64,000 nucleotides of DNA from Iodidimonas nitroreducens (lineage in GTDB: Bacteria; Pseudomonadota; Alphaproteobacteria; Sphingomonadales; Rhodothalassiaceae): the NCBI GenBank assembly GCA_000710935.1, contig BAYV01000009.1, positions 1-64,000 of the forward strand, written 5' to 3'. The position numbers were made by a program, and so were the translations under genes. Below are positions 18,231 to 28,345 of the stretch, one piece after another; the first letter of the stretch is position 1, and every line of letters begins with the position of its first letter. Below the pieces are notes generated by a model, which saw only the letters and a program-made list of their open reading frames with translations, searched no databases and was not told the origin of the DNA.

Positions 18231-20423
18231 TTGGTCGCACAAAATGGCCGTCCCTTTGCACCGGGCGCGCTTTTGGTGCGGGCGATTTCACTTGATCGTG
18301 AAGCCTTCATCTTGTGGAGTCCGGTGCTGATGGGCTGCGGCATCGGGGTATATTTTGCCTCTCCCTTTGAAATTCCGGTGATTTTTACGGGCCTTTCCTT
18401 CATTCTCTTGCTTGCCTTGTGGATTGTGGGCCGGGGTGTTTTCAAAATTATGATGACCGCCACATTGCTCATGATCAGTGGGCTGATGCTGGCGCAATGG
18501 CGGAGTGCGCAGGTCGCCGCCCCGGTTTTAAACGAATCGACCCGCCCCATCGCGCTTTCGGGGCAGATCGCCAGAATCGAGCCGCAGCAGGGCACGTCTG
18601 CCCGTTTTACCCTCAACCAACTACAGATGGCTGGATTTGATCCGCACGATACGCCCCAAAAAATCCGGGTCACCGTTCGCACGCAATTTGGAGAGGCAAA
18701 GCCGGGGGATCGTGTTTCATTCCGCGCCATTCTCAATCCCCCGCCAGAACCGGTGATCCCTGATGGCTTTGATTTTGCCCGCGATGCATATTTTAAGGGA
18801 ATTGGGGCCGTGGGCTTTGCAGTGAGTGATGTGGCAATTATCGGTCGGGCGACGGAGTTCTCCATCCTCTCAAAAATTGAAGGGCTGCGCTATCAATTGG
18901 CTGATCGCGTGCGCCAAAGGCTGGGGCCGGATGCCGGCCCGATGGCCGCCGCCTTACTCACCGGGATGCGCAGCCCCATCGCCGAGAAGGATGTGAACGC
19001 TATGCGGGTGGCGGGATTGGCGCATTTGCTGGCCATTTCCGGCCTTCATATTGGTCTTGTGACCATGGTGGCGTTTTTTGTTTTGCGTGCGGGAATTGCG
19101 CTGGTCCCGGCCATCGCTTTGCGCCTTGATGGGCGCAAGCTGGCAGCCATTGGCGCGTGGATGATTGCTTTGGGCTATTTTTTACTGTCCGGTGCCACGA
19201 TCCCCACCCAAAGGGCCTTTCTCATGACCAGTGTCATTTTATTGGCGCTGCTCATGGGGCGGCAGCCCTTTACCTTACGGCTGGTAGCATTTTCAGCTTT
19301 TATCACCTTGCTGTTTTCTCCGGAAGCCCTGCTCAGCCCCAGCTTTCAAATGTCATTTGCTGCGGTGACGGCGCTTGTGGGGGCTTATGAGATTCTGTCT
19401 GGGAAATCCTGGCTGAAACCAGATAAAAGCCGCTTTGGCCGCAGGATCGCTTTTTATTTTCTGGGGGTGAGCCTCACCACCATCATCGCTGAGATCGCCA
19501 TCGCGCCATTTGCTGCCTATCATTTCAATCAATTCACCAGCTATGGGTTGCTGGCCAATCTGGTGGCTGTGCCGCTGATGGCTTTTGTGGTGATGCCCGC
19601 CGGGCTTTTGGCACTGATCCTGATGCCTTTGGGGCTGGAGGGTTGGGCGCTGGATCTGATGGGTCTTGGGGTTTCGATTATTTTAAAGACCGCGCATCAG
19701 GTTACGGGATTGCCGGGCGCGGAATGGATCATCCCCGCTTTGCCAACCATGGCGCTGGTATTTTTTGTGATGGCGGGATTATGCTTTTTTTTATGGCAGC
19801 AGATGATCTTGCGATTGCTATCGCTCCCTTTATTGCTCGTGGCTGCGGCGCTGGCCGCTTCACAGCGCCCGCCTGATCTTCTGATAAGCCGGGATGCCGA
19901 TCTTTTTGGGGCCACAACAGTTGATGGCCTTGCGGTTTCAACCCTAAGCAAGGCCCGCTATAGCCGAGAGCAATGGACAAGGGTGACCGGGGCCGAAACA
20001 GCGTTTTTATGGAATAAGGCCTTGATGGAGAGAGAGGCCGGCAAGGGAAGAGCGGGGCGGCCTTTAGCCCAGTGCGATGCCATGGGCTGCACGATGGGCA
20101 CGGCCCCCAATCTGATCAGCATAGCCTTTACCCCCGAAGCCCTGCGGGAAGATTGCCACAAAGCCCATATTCTGTTGGCAGCCATCCCGGTTTGGGGTGC
20201 GTGCCCGATCCCTGACATTGTCATCGATCGTTTCGATGTCTGGCGGGATGGAGCCCATGCCCTTTGGATCGATGGTGGGAATATCAAGATCAGATCTGTG
20301 CGGGAGGCACGAGGCAACCGACCCTGGGTACGAAACAGACAGCATAAAGAAACCGAACAAAACCAACAAAGCGATGAGGATGGATCAAGCGCATTTGAAA
20401 GCCCTGATGAGAGCTTTCAATAG
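18231..20423 (+). CDS. comEC: ComEC/Rec2 family DNA-uptake channel protein
   Basis: Polytopic inner-membrane protein related to ComEC, the channel for single-stranded DNA in transformation. Order: hydrophobic N-terminus, OB-like DUF4131 region (residues about 85-200), then the Competence domain with many membrane helices including [15 protein letters not shown]. The C-terminal soluble part (about 550-730) has no HxHxDH motif, so a working metallo-beta-lactamase nuclease domain is absent; it shows a Cys-containing CDAMGC segment instead. A TTG at 18231 is the first plausible start. The 3' end overlaps lexA tail to tail by seven bases. Whether it works in uptake cannot be told without other com genes. 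Confidence 0.85.
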   Translation: MVAQNGRPFAPGALLVRAISLDREAFILWSPVLMGCGIGVYFASPFEIPVIFTGLSFILLLALWIVGRGVFKIMMTATLLMISGLMLAQWRSAQVAAPVLNESTRPIALSGQIARIEPQQGTSARFTLNQLQMAGFDPHDTPQKIRVTVRTQFGEAKPGDRVSFRAILNPPPEPVIPDGFDFARDAYFKGIGAVGFAVSDVAIIGRATEFSILSKIEGLRYQLADRVRQRLGPDAGPMAAALLTGMRSPIAEKDVNAMRVAGLAHLLAISGLHIGLVTMVAFFVLRAGIALVPAIALRLDGRKLAAIGAWMIALGYFLLSGATIPTQRAFLMTSVILLALLMGRQPFTLRLVAFSAFITLLFSPEALLSPSFQMSFAAVTALVGAYEILSGKSWLKPDKSRFGRRIAFYFLGVSLTTIIAEIAIAPFAAYHFNQFTSYGLLANLVAVPLMAFVVMPAGLLALILMPLGLEGWALDLMGLGVSIILKTAHQVTGLPGAEWIIPALPTMALVFFVMAGLCFFLWQQMILRLLSLPLLLVAAALAASQRPPDLLISRDADLFGATTVDGLAVSTLSKARYSREQWTRVTGAETAFLWNKALMEREAGKGRAGRPLAQCDAMGCTMGTAPNLISIAFTPEALREDCHKAHILLAAIPVWGACPIPDIVIDRFDVWRDGAHALWIDGGNIKIRSVREARGNRPWVRNRQHKETEQNQQSDEDGSSAFESPDESFQ

Positions 20424-21265
20424 CGACGCAAAAGCCCCACCAGGCGCCCTTGGATGCGCACACGATCCGCTGCCAAGCGTTGCACCTGATATTGCCTGTT
20501 TGAGGGGATCAATTCAATTTCGCGCCCCGCGCGCCTGATCTTTTTCAGGGTGGCTTCCTGCCCATCCACCAAAGCCACGATGATTTCGCCATCGCGGGCG
20601 GTATCGCATCCCGCAATCACAATGGTATCGCCATCCAGAATACCGGCTTCGATCATGCTGTCGCCATCAACGGTCAGGGCATAATGCAGCCCTGCGCCGA
20701 TCATCCCTTCAGGGACGGAGACAAAGTTGTCGCTATTTTCAAGGGCTTCGACGGGGGTGCCCGCAGCAATCCTGCCATGCAGCGGGATCATGATTCCGGC
20801 ATCTGAAGACTTCGCCGCCTTTTGCGTGCGAACCTCGCGGGATGCATCCGCCTGATCGCCCATGACAGCAACATCTGCATCAGCAGCAGAAGGGCGACTG
20901 AAGGGCAGGATGGTTCCCCCCGGATAACCCTGATCAGCCTGCGAGACGGCACGACCTGTCTTCTCTGCATCGGATTGCACAGAAGGCGAGGGGCGCGCCA
21001 AGACCGATTGCACAGACCCCCGCCCTTGGTCCGACCCGAAAGAGGCTCCCCCTTCAGGCAGGCGGATGACATCAAGGGCCCGCGCCTTATTCGGCAAACG
21101 GCGGATGAAGCCGCGTTCTTCAAGGGCGGTGATCAATCTATGAATGCCGGATTTTGAAGCCAGACCCAAAGCATCTTTCATCTCATCAAAAGAAGGCGAT
21201 ACCCCCGTGCTTTTCAGCCGCTGATGAATGAAATGGAGCAGTTGATGCTGCTTTTTGGTGAGCAT
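20417..21265 (-). CDS. lexA: SOS repressor LexA with a long linker
   Basis: Transcriptional repressor that self-cleaves when RecA is activated. N-terminal winged helix [17 protein letters not shown] to [10 protein letters not shown] (residues 1-70), an unusually long Ser/Gly/Ala/Gln-rich linker (about 73-155), then the S24 domain with cleavage site AA-G in [11 protein letters not shown], nucleophile Ser in DGDSMIEAG and general-base Lys in EATLKKIRR. 282 residues exceeds the usual 200-240. ATG 21265 has AGGAG nine bases upstream. Transcribed after moeA; its own operator lies upstream. Confidence 0.95.
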   Translation of the reverse strand: MLTKKQHQLLHFIHQRLKSTGVSPSFDEMKDALGLASKSGIHRLITALEERGFIRRLPNKARALDVIRLPEGGASFGSDQGRGSVQSVLARPSPSVQSDAEKTGRAVSQADQGYPGGTILPFSRPSAADADVAVMGDQADASREVRTQKAAKSSDAGIMIPLHGRIAAGTPVEALENSDNFVSVPEGMIGAGLHYALTVDGDSMIEAGILDGDTIVIAGCDTARDGEIIVALVDGQEATLKKIRRAGREIELIPSNRQYQVQRLAADRVRIQGRLVGLLRRY

Positions 21266-21300
21266 GAGCCAGGCTCCTGAAGGGTGCATGTTTTACTTAT

Positions 21301-21315
21301 GTTCCATCTTAGTTC
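21301..21315. promoter_or_regulatory. LexA operator (SOS box) of lexA
   Basis: GTTC-CATCTTA-GTTC matches the alphaproteobacterial LexA box GTTC-N7-GTTC exactly and lies 36 bases upstream of the lexA start, between lexA and moeA. GAAC at 21320-21323 adds an inverted half-site. This indicates autoregulation and a lexA promoter separate from the moeA/trp series. Confidence 0.85.
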
Positions 21316-21377
21316 ACGGGAACAATCTGTCAAGACCCCATTTCGCCATCCTTTTAAAGGCCCCACAAAGTGACTTT

Positions 21378-22592
21378 TCAAATCCCACAATGTTGATCCA
21401 AAAGCAGGATCGTGACCGGATCATCCGTCTCGGCTTTCGGGGCATGAGGGGGGCGCAGGATCAGGGCATTGGCTTGGGCAAAAATGCTCAGCACGCTGCT
21501 ATCATCCTTGGGCAGGGGCTTCACATGCGCATGGCCTTCGGCATCAAGCCAGAAAACGGCCCGGAGATAAGCCTCTCGCGGGCCATTTGCAGCCAAAGAC
21601 CCAGCAAGGCGGGCGGCCTGCGGATGGGGCAGGCGCGGGGCGCGACCCGCCAGCGCATCGATGGCAGGGCCTAAAAACAAAAGAGCACAGACCAAAGCCG
21701 AAACCGGATTGCCTGGCAAACCAAGGAGCGGCATATCCCGCAATCGACCAAACACGATCGGCTTGCCGGGTTTAAGCGCTACTTTCCAGAAGGCGAGATT
21801 GGCTTTTTCATCCTGCATCGCCTGTGCCACCAGATCATAATCCCCCACACTGGCGCCCCCCACCGTTACCAGCAGATCGCAGCCCCTGGCCATGGCGATG
21901 GCGGCTGCGAGTTGGTCCGGTTGATCCCGGGCGATGGGCAGATGCACCACATCCCCCCCACGGGCGATGATCATCGCTGATAAGGCAGGGCTGATGGAAT
22001 CGATGATCGCATCCTTTCCCAGCGTTTCGCCGGTTTGCACCAGTTCATCGCCAGTGCTCAACAGGCCGATCCGGGGCTTTCGATAAACCTCGACCCAGGG
22101 AACATTGGCCGCCGCGATCACCGCCAGATGACGCGGTGAAAGCGAAGTGCCAACCTCCAGCACGGGATCGCCTATCGTGAAATCGAGGCCCTTGCGCCGG
22201 ATATTCGCTCCCGTCTGCACTGATTTGTGCAAAATGATATGTTGATCACCGCTGCTTTCGGTTTGTTCCTGCATGATCACGGCATCCGCGCCATCGGGCA
22301 GGGCTGCACCGGTGAAAATGCGGATGGCGCTGCGCGCCGGCAAGGGGCCATCAAAGCCTGCACCCGCGCGGGAAACCCCTGCAAGCTTTAGCTTTTGATG
22401 GGGTGAGGTGCTGTCGGCGGCACGGATCGCATAGCCATCCATGGCCGAAAAATCCGCCGGGGGCTGGGTTCGGCGGGCCAGCACCGGGGCCGCCAGAACA
22501 CGATCATAACAGGCCATCAGCATCAGGCTTTCCCGCCCCTGCGGGGCCAGCCCTTCAAGGATTGTCCGGCGGGCCTCTTCAACGCTGATCAT
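21378..22592 (-). CDS. moeA: Molybdopterin molybdenumtransferase MoeA
   Basis: Inserts molybdate into adenylylated molybdopterin, the last step of molybdenum cofactor synthesis. Seen: [16 protein letters not shown] near residue 48, [19 protein letters not shown], the MoCF-type domain with [19 protein letters not shown] and [10 protein letters not shown], then the C-terminal beta domain. 404 residues is typical. The start overlaps the moaC stop by four bases. Sharing a transcript with trp genes is common in this group. It does not say which molybdoenzyme is served. Confidence 0.93.
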   Translation of the reverse strand: MISVEEARRTILEGLAPQGRESLMLMACYDRVLAAPVLARRTQPPADFSAMDGYAIRAADSTSPHQKLKLAGVSRAGAGFDGPLPARSAIRIFTGAALPDGADAVIMQEQTESSGDQHIILHKSVQTGANIRRKGLDFTIGDPVLEVGTSLSPRHLAVIAAANVPWVEVYRKPRIGLLSTGDELVQTGETLGKDAIIDSISPALSAMIIARGGDVVHLPIARDQPDQLAAAIAMARGCDLLVTVGGASVGDYDLVAQAMQDEKANLAFWKVALKPGKPIVFGRLRDMPLLGLPGNPVSALVCALLFLGPAIDALAGRAPRLPHPQAARLAGSLAANGPREAYLRAVFWLDAEGHAHVKPLPKDDSSVLSIFAQANALILRPPHAPKAETDDPVTILLLDQHCGI

Positions 22593-23095
22593 GGCGTCTC
22601 CTCGTGATAATCGCCTGATTTCCCCCCTTCCTTATGCACCAATCGCAGATCGCCGATCCGCATGGTTTTTTCCACGGCCTTCGCCATGTCATATAAGGTG
22701 AGGGCAGCCAGAGAACAGGCGGTGAGGGCTTCCATTTCAACCCCGGTTCGTTCCTGGGTCGATACTTCAGAGATAATTTCAATCCCTTCATCAATCGCAT
22801 TGAAATCAATGGATAAAGCGGTAATCGCCAAAGGATGACACAAAGGGATGAGATCGCCGGTTCGCTTGGCAGCCATGATCCCGGCGATGCGGGCGGCGGC
22901 AATGGCATCGCCCTTGGCAAGGCCGCCTTTCATGATCAGATCGCGGGTTTTGGGGGACATGAAAAGGATGCCCTTGGCCATGGCTTTTCGCGCCGTCACC
23001 CGTTTTTGCGAGACATCGACCATATGCGCTGCCCCGCTTTCATCCAGATGGGTGAGCCTTTGCCCCGCCTGATCCTTGATGATTTTTTCAGGCAT
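22589..23095 (-). CDS. moaC: Cyclic pyranopterin monophosphate synthase MoaC
   Basis: Forms cyclic pyranopterin monophosphate from the MoaA product in molybdenum cofactor synthesis. Motifs [28 protein letters not shown] and [21 protein letters not shown] are family-typical. The ATG at 23095 gives 168 residues (usual about 160) and overlaps the trpC stop by eight bases; an in-frame upstream start at 23134 lies deeper inside trpC and is not needed. Confidence 0.95.
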   Translation of the reverse strand: MPEKIIKDQAGQRLTHLDESGAAHMVDVSQKRVTARKAMAKGILFMSPKTRDLIMKGGLAKGDAIAAARIAGIMAAKRTGDLIPLCHPLAITALSIDFNAIDEGIEIISEVSTQERTGVEMEALTACSLAALTLYDMAKAVEKTMRIGDLRLVHKEGGKSGDYHEETP

Positions 23096-23888
23096 CCGCC
23101 CGCTCCAACAAAGCACGGGTGGCACGGGTGACATCTTTCTGGCGCATCAGCGATTCCCCGATTAAAAAGCTGGTCACGCCCTTTTGGGCACATAAAGCGA
23201 GATCAGCGGGGGTGAACAGCCCCGATTCGGCCACCAGCAGGCGATCGGGCGGCACATCGGCGCAAAGATCGAGGGTGGTCTTGAGATCAACACTCAGTGT
23301 TTTCAGATTGCGATTATTGATCCCGATCAGGGGCGAGGGGATATTGAGCGCGCGCTGCAATTCATCCCTGTCATGCACCTCAACGAGGATATCCATCCCA
23401 AGGCTTTGGGCAGCCTGCGCCAATTCCAACGCCTGATCATCATCAAGTGCGGCCATGATCAGCAAAATGCAATCCGCACCCAAAGCCCTTGATTGGGTGA
23501 TCTGATAGGGATCGAGCATGAAATCCTTGCGCAAAACCGGAAGGGACACCACAGCCCTTGCCGCGCCCAAAAAGGCATCATCGCCCATGAAATAGGGCTT
23601 ATCGGTCAGCACCGATAAACAGCTGGCCCCGCCCGCCTCATAGGCAAGGGCCAGGGTTGCGGGATCGAAATCAGCCCGGATCAGCCCTTTCGAGGGGCTG
23701 GCCATTTTAATTTCACAAATCAATCCATAGCGATTATCCGCACGGGCTTTTTGCAAAGCCTGATAAAAGCCGCGCGGCGGGCTGATCTGATCAAGCCTTT
23801 GTTCCAGATCGGCAAGGGACAGCGCTTGTTTGTCCTTGGCGATCTGCTCGCGCTTATCCGCGCAAATTCTGCTCAAAACATCAGACAT
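23088..23888 (-). CDS. trpC: Indole-3-glycerol phosphate synthase
   Basis: TIM-barrel enzyme closing the indole ring from CdRP in tryptophan synthesis. N-terminal [16 protein letters not shown], catalytic Lys in [12 protein letters not shown] and [13 protein letters not shown], then [14 protein letters not shown] and [12 protein letters not shown]. It is monofunctional, with no TrpF fusion. The ATG at 23888 overlaps the trpD stop by eight bases; 266 residues. Order trpG-trpD-trpC-moaC-moeA-lexA on the minus strand. Confidence 0.96.
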   Translation of the reverse strand: MSDVLSRICADKREQIAKDKQALSLADLEQRLDQISPPRGFYQALQKARADNRYGLICEIKMASPSKGLIRADFDPATLALAYEAGGASCLSVLTDKPYFMGDDAFLGAARAVVSLPVLRKDFMLDPYQITQSRALGADCILLIMAALDDDQALELAQAAQSLGMDILVEVHDRDELQRALNIPSPLIGINNRNLKTLSVDLKTTLDLCADVPPDRLLVAESGLFTPADLALCAQKGVTSFLIGESLMRQKDVTRATRALLERADA

Positions 23889-24909
23889 CGGCTGTTTCTC
23901 CACGGCTATAGGCCGCCCAGTCATTCAAAAGGGCCAAAGCCTTGCCGCTATCAATGGCATTTTGGGCCATGGCAACACCGGCTGCCACATCAGCTGCGCC
24001 ACCGCCCAGCATCAGCGCCGCCCCGGCATTCAGGGCCACAACATCCCGATAAGCCGAAGGCTGCCCCATCAAAAGATCGCGCAAGGCGGCGGCATTATAG
24101 GCCGCATCACCACCCTTTAAAGCTTCCAGGGGATGGCGTTTCAGGCCGAAATCTTCGGGGCGGATGGTCATCTCCTCAAGCTTTCCATTGCGAAAACTGA
24201 CCACCGAGCTTTCCGTGCTGATGCTCAATTCATCCAATCCATCATGGCCATGCACCACCCACACATGTTCGGACCCCAAAAGCCCAAGGGTTTCCGCCAG
24301 CGGTTTCAGCCAGCGTTGATCATAAACCCCGATCAGTTGGCGCTTGGCCCCCGCCGGATTGGTGAGAGGGCCCAGAATATTAAAAATGGTGCGCACGCCC
24401 AGTGATTTTCGCACCAAAGCCACATGGCGCATGGCTTCATGATGGCGCGGGGCCAATAAAAAGCACAGGCCAAACCGATCGAGCGCGCCTTGAACGCGAT
24501 CAAGGGGCGCATCCATTGCCACGCCCAGATGGGCCAACACATCCGAGGAGCCAGACAGAGAGGAAACGGCGCGATTGCCGTGCTTGGCCACCGGCACACC
24601 GGCAGCAGCCGCAACAATGGCGGCGGCAGTGGAGATATTATAGGTGCCCAAGCCATCGCCGCCGGTGCCGCAGGTATCCACCGTGCCGGGGGGTGCCTGA
24701 AGGGGCAGGGCATTGGCGCGCATCACATCCGCACCCCCGGCGATTTCCGCTACGGTTTCCCCACGCATTTTAAGGCCCATCAAAAAGGCCGCGATTTCGA
24801 CATCTTCTGCCGCCCCATCCATGATCAGCCGAAAGGCATCGCGAGCTTCGGCACGATCCAATGCATGGCCATCGGCGATGCGGGCGATGATTTTCTGCAG
24901 ATGCGACAT
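23881..24909 (-). CDS. trpD: Anthranilate phosphoribosyltransferase
   Basis: Transfers phosphoribose from PRPP to anthranilate. PRPP-binding GTGGDG in VDTCGTGGDGLGTYNIST, the KHGNRAVSS loop, and NPAGAKRQLIGVY with the C-terminal domain are present. 342 residues. One base separates it from the trpG stop, so the genes are surely cotranscribed. Not fused to trpG, unlike the enterobacterial enzyme. Confidence 0.97.
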   Translation of the reverse strand: MSHLQKIIARIADGHALDRAEARDAFRLIMDGAAEDVEIAAFLMGLKMRGETVAEIAGGADVMRANALPLQAPPGTVDTCGTGGDGLGTYNISTAAAIVAAAAGVPVAKHGNRAVSSLSGSSDVLAHLGVAMDAPLDRVQGALDRFGLCFLLAPRHHEAMRHVALVRKSLGVRTIFNILGPLTNPAGAKRQLIGVYDQRWLKPLAETLGLLGSEHVWVVHGHDGLDELSISTESSVVSFRNGKLEEMTIRPEDFGLKRHPLEALKGGDAAYNAAALRDLLMGQPSAYRDVVALNAGAALMLGGGAADVAAGVAMAQNAIDSGKALALLNDWAAYSRGETADV

Positions 24910-24910
24910 T

Positions 24911-25507
24911 TCAGATCACCCCTTCGCTATGAAAGGCATCGGCCAGCGCCAGAAAATTTCCCAATATTTTATGGCCATGATCAGAGGCAATGCTTTCAGG
25001 GTGAAATTGCACCCCATGAAGCGGTTGATCAACATGCTGCAAACCCATGATCAGGCCATCTTCGGAACGGGCGGTGATCGAAAGGCAGGAGGGCAGATCA
25101 TCCTCAGACACGATCAGAGAATGATAGCGCGTGGCATTGAATGGCGAGGGCAGGTCCCTGAACACCCCCCGCCCATCATGGCTGATGGTGCTGACCTTGC
25201 CATGCATCACTTTGGGCGCCCGCTTCACGGTTCCACCAAAAACTTCGCCGATGGCCTGATGGCCCAAACACACGCCCAAAATGGGCAAGCGGCCCGCCGA
25301 TTTTGCGATCAGATCCCTGGTGATCCCGGCATCACTTGGGGTCCCCGGTCCGGGTGAGATGATCACCCCATGGGGGCGCATTTCACGAAGCACAGCATCG
25401 ACACTGATGGCATCATTGCGCACGACCTGAATATCGGCCCCCAATTCACCCAGATAATGGAATAAATTGAAGGTGAAGCTATCGTAATTATCGATCAGTA
25501 AATACAT
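24911..25507 (-). CDS. trpG: Anthranilate synthase component II (glutamine amidotransferase)
   Basis: Supplies ammonia from glutamine to TrpE. Class I amidotransferase features: MYLLIDNYDSFTFNL, oxyanion ISPGPGTPSDAGI, nucleophile Cys in GVCLGHQAIGE, and the catalytic His and Glu in VQFHPESI. The ATG at 25507 gives the family-typical N-terminus; a GTG three codons earlier (25516) has a better-spaced AGGA and is possible. May also serve as PabA. It is separated from trpE by a gene on the other strand, so it needs its own promoter in the 176-base gap to that gene's start. Confidence 0.96.
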   Translation of the reverse strand: MYLLIDNYDSFTFNLFHYLGELGADIQVVRNDAISVDAVLREMRPHGVIISPGPGTPSDAGITRDLIAKSAGRLPILGVCLGHQAIGEVFGGTVKRAPKVMHGKVSTISHDGRGVFRDLPSPFNATRYHSLIVSEDDLPSCLSITARSEDGLIMGLQHVDQPLHGVQFHPESIASDHGHKILGNFLALADAFHSEGVI

Positions 25508-25683
25508 CAAGAACACGCTTATCCTGAAGTTGCATTATAAGCCCCATCGCTGGGCAGAGCCATCTGATGCCTGCCAAAAATCATGATCGGGTCGCCTTTT
25601 CGTAAGAAAGTGTTTATCAGTGTCCCTGCAAATGAACCAGCCCGAAGCGTCCTCATGATGCATTTCGGGAGATGAGGCGAGAT

Positions 25684-26778
25684 GTGACGGCCAAAAATCA
25701 GCAAAAACAGCGTCAAAAGCAAAAGCCCGTCAAAACGGCCAGGATCGGAACCGGTTACAAAACATGGCTTGCGCGGGCGGGGCGGGGCCTTGGCCTGATC
25801 GGTACAGTGGCGATTTTTGGCGTTAGCCTTCTGGCTTTATGGCATCTTTCGGGGCTTTACTCATCGTCTGAAAGGGCAGAGCCCGATAAAAGCGCTGCGG
25901 TTACGGCCCTAAAAACTGCGCCGCCGCATATCTCAAAAAGCACATCCCTTGCCAATCCCGAGATCGAGGGGGCAAAGCCCCGGCCCCTGATTGCGCGAAC
26001 GCCGCCGGGCTTACCGGCATGGCAGGCGAACGCCGCAGCTTATCCGAAAGCCACGGGCGGCTCCCTCCATCCAGCTATTGTTTTGGTGATCGATGATCTG
26101 GGGTTGGATAAAGCCGCGGGCAGGGCGGTGATTGCACTTCCTGGACCCTTGACCCTCGCCTTTTTGCCCTATGCCGATGATTTGCCCCAACAAACCGCCA
26201 GCGCCCGGGGGCGCGGCCATGAATTGCTGGTGCATATGCCGATGGAGCCGATGAGCGACAGCGCCGATCCCGGCCCCATGGCACTTTTAAGCGCATTGGA
26301 TCAAGCGGCCATGCAAAGCCGGCTCGATTGGAATCTCAGCCGTTTTCAAGGCTATGTGGGGATCAATAATCATATGGGCAGCCGCCTCACCGCCGATGAA
26401 AAGGCCATGACCCTGATCATTGGTGATCTGAAAAAGCGGGGCTTGCTGTTTTTGGATTCGCGCACCACGGTGAAAACTGTGGCCAGCCGATTGGCGAAAG
26501 ATCATGATGTACCCAGTCTATCGCGCGATGTGTTTCTTGATAATGATCGCAGCGCCCAAGCGGTGAAGGCCCGGCTAAAGGAAATGGAGCATATCGCCCT
26601 AGAAACCGGGCTGGCCATCGGGATTGGCCATCCCCATGATGAAACGATCAAGGCCATTGCCCAATGGCTGCCCGATGCCCAAAAGCGCGGCTTTGTGCTG
26701 CTGCCTTTGAGCGCCGCCATCATCCGCCAGCAATCGCTGTATCGCCATATGGCTGAAAGGCAGGATGGGGCGCGCTGA
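25684..26778 (+). CDS. Divergent polysaccharide deacetylase family protein (YibQ-like)
   Basis: Protein of the divergent polysaccharide deacetylase family (DUF610), periplasmic proteins commonly linked to cell-wall hydrolase regulation. A basic, Lys/Gln-rich cytoplasmic tail precedes one membrane helix (GLIGTVAIFGVSLLALWHL), then a Pro-rich linker and the domain beginning IVLVIDDLGLDKAAG, with LAFLPYADDLPQQT, ELLVHMPMEPM, NNHMGSRLTADEKAM, FLDSRTT and IGIGHPHDETI. GTG 25684 follows GAGG; ATG 25672 is an alternative. It lies on the plus strand inside the trpE/trpG pair, away from its usual ctpA/envC neighbours. Substrate unknown. Confidence 0.85.
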   Translation: MTAKNQQKQRQKQKPVKTARIGTGYKTWLARAGRGLGLIGTVAIFGVSLLALWHLSGLYSSSERAEPDKSAAVTALKTAPPHISKSTSLANPEIEGAKPRPLIARTPPGLPAWQANAAAYPKATGGSLHPAIVLVIDDLGLDKAAGRAVIALPGPLTLAFLPYADDLPQQTASARGRGHELLVHMPMEPMSDSADPGPMALLSALDQAAMQSRLDWNLSRFQGYVGINNHMGSRLTADEKAMTLIIGDLKKRGLLFLDSRTTVKTVASRLAKDHDVPSLSRDVFLDNDRSAQAVKARLKEMEHIALETGLAIGIGHPHDETIKAIAQWLPDAQKRGFVLLPLSAAIIRQQSLYRHMAERQDGAR

Positions 26779-26795
26779 AGCCTTTCCCGGCTTCA
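26776..26795. terminator. Hairpin between the converging deacetylase and trpE genes
   Basis: TGAAGCC-TTTCCC-GGCTTCA is a perfect seven-pair inverted repeat that begins at the deacetylase stop codon, in the 31-base gap between two converging genes. There is no T-tract on either side, so termination here would be weak or need Rho. Confidence 0.35.
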
Positions 26796-26809
26796 ATCCA
26801 GCCCAATCC

Positions 26810-28345
26810 TTAATCCAGTTTTGGCCCATGGCCGGGAAGCTGGGCAAAGCGCACCGCTTCTTCGGCAGCACGAAAAAGGGCTTTGGCTTTGTTTTCACAT
26901 TCCTGATGTTCCATTTCCGGAACGCTATCGGCCACCAGACCGGCCCCGGCATGAACGTGCATAACGCCATCTTTCACCACCGCCGTGCGCAAAACGATGC
27001 AGGTATCCATGCTGCCATTGGCGGCAAAATAACCCACCGCCCCGGCATAAGGTCCTCGGCCTTCGCTTTCCAGTTCATCGATGATTTCCATGGCCCGGAT
27101 TTTGGGGGCACCCGAAACGGTTCCGGCAGGAAAACCGGCTTCCAGAGCGGCCACGCTATCGAATTTTTCTTCATCAAGCCTGCCGGTCACATTCGAGACG
27201 ATATGCATCACATGGGAATATTTCTCGACCAGATTGCGCTGGGTGACCTTCACCGTGCCGGGGATGGCGACCCGGCCCACATCATTGCGGCCCAGATCCA
27301 AAAGCATCAGATGTTCCGATAGCTCCTTGGGATCGGATAAAAGATCGGCCGCCAGAGCTTCGTCTTCTGCGGCATCCTTGCCCCGGGGGCGGGTTCCGGC
27401 GATTGGCCTGATGGTCACATCCCCATCGCGGGCGCGGACCAGAATTTCAGGCGACGAGCCTACCAGTGCGGCTTCCTCGAAATTCAGAAAATAAAGAAAA
27501 GGCGAGGGATTGAGCCGCCGCAGTGTGCGGTAAAGCGCAAAGGGCGGTAAGGTGAAGGGCACTGAAAAGCGCTGGGAGAGCACCACCTGAAAAATATCGC
27601 CTGCGGCCATATGCTCTTTGGCGCTGGCCACCATCTGGCGATAGCGATCAAGGCCGGTATGGCTGGTGATCTCGGCCTGCGCCGCGTTTTTGCTGCCGTT
27701 TTTCGCCCGGATCATCGGCAGGGGCTTTGATAGCGCTTCCTCTGCTGATTGCAGCCTTGAAAGCCCCGCATCATAGGCCGCATCGGCGCTGATTTCGGCA
27801 TTCGGGCGCAAAGGGGTAACCAAAGTGATGCGATCGGTAACCTGATCGAAAATGGCCATCATGGTGGGGCGCAGAAACAGAGCCGTGGGCAGGCCATAGG
27901 GATCGGGATTGCCCGGACCCAGATCTTCCATCAGGCGCACCATATCATAGCCCATATAACCCACCAATCCCGCCGCCATAGGGGGGAGGTCCGAAGGCAG
28001 ATCAATCAGCGATTCTTTTAGCAAACGGCGCAAGGCCGGCATAGCGGGCAGATCATCGGGCATAAAATGGGCGGGCTGGCCGGGGGTGATCTGCGCCCGT
28101 TCCGCCCGATTGCCATGGCAGCGCCAGATCAGATCCGGGGCGAATCCGATGATCGTATAGCGCCCGCGCACGGCCCCGCCTTCCACCGATTCCAGCAAGA
28201 AGCTGCCGGGCTGGCCGCCGGTGAGCTTCAGATAGGCAGAAACCGGCGTTTCCAGATCCGCCACCAGGCGGGTGGCCAGAACCTGGGCGATGCCACGATC
28301 ATAAAGCAAGCGGGCATCATCGCGTGAAACCGTTTCGTCCGGCAC
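26810..28345 (-). CDS. trpE: Anthranilate synthase component I
   Basis: Converts chorismate to anthranilate with ammonia from TrpG. The N-terminal domain carries the feedback site (LLES at about residue 51; the equivalent SYM segment appears as NPSPFLYFLNFE). The chorismate-binding domain shows IAGTRPRGKDAAEDEALAADLLSDPKE, LDLGRNDVGRVA, SHVMHIVSNV and GTVSGAPKIRAMEII. GTG start directly after the ppiD stop, no gap, so ppiD-trpE are probably cotranscribed. I see no leader peptide or attenuator just before it, which fits that arrangement. Confidence 0.96.
   Translation of the reverse strand: MPDETVSRDDARLLYDRGIAQVLATRLVADLETPVSAYLKLTGGQPGSFLLESVEGGAVRGRYTIIGFAPDLIWRCHGNRAERAQITPGQPAHFMPDDLPAMPALRRLLKESLIDLPSDLPPMAAGLVGYMGYDMVRLMEDLGPGNPDPYGLPTALFLRPTMMAIFDQVTDRITLVTPLRPNAEISADAAYDAGLSRLQSAEEALSKPLPMIRAKNGSKNAAQAEITSHTGLDRYRQMVASAKEHMAAGDIFQVVLSQRFSVPFTLPPFALYRTLRRLNPSPFLYFLNFEEAALVGSSPEILVRARDGDVTIRPIAGTRPRGKDAAEDEALAADLLSDPKELSEHLMLLDLGRNDVGRVAIPGTVKVTQRNLVEKYSHVMHIVSNVTGRLDEEKFDSVAALEAGFPAGTVSGAPKIRAMEIIDELESEGRGPYAGAVGYFAANGSMDTCIVLRTAVVKDGVMHVHAGAGLVADSVPEMEHQECENKAKALFRAAEEAVRFAQLPGHGPKLD

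Noticed and set aside
24713-25357. Open frame of about 214 codons on the plus strand across trpD and trpG
   Set aside because: Shadow of the trpG and trpD genes, with composition typical of antisense translation (His-, Gln- and Arg-rich) and no ribosome-binding site.
25508-25683. A trp attenuator with leader peptide before trpG
   Set aside because: I found no short frame with tandem Trp codons next to competing hairpins.
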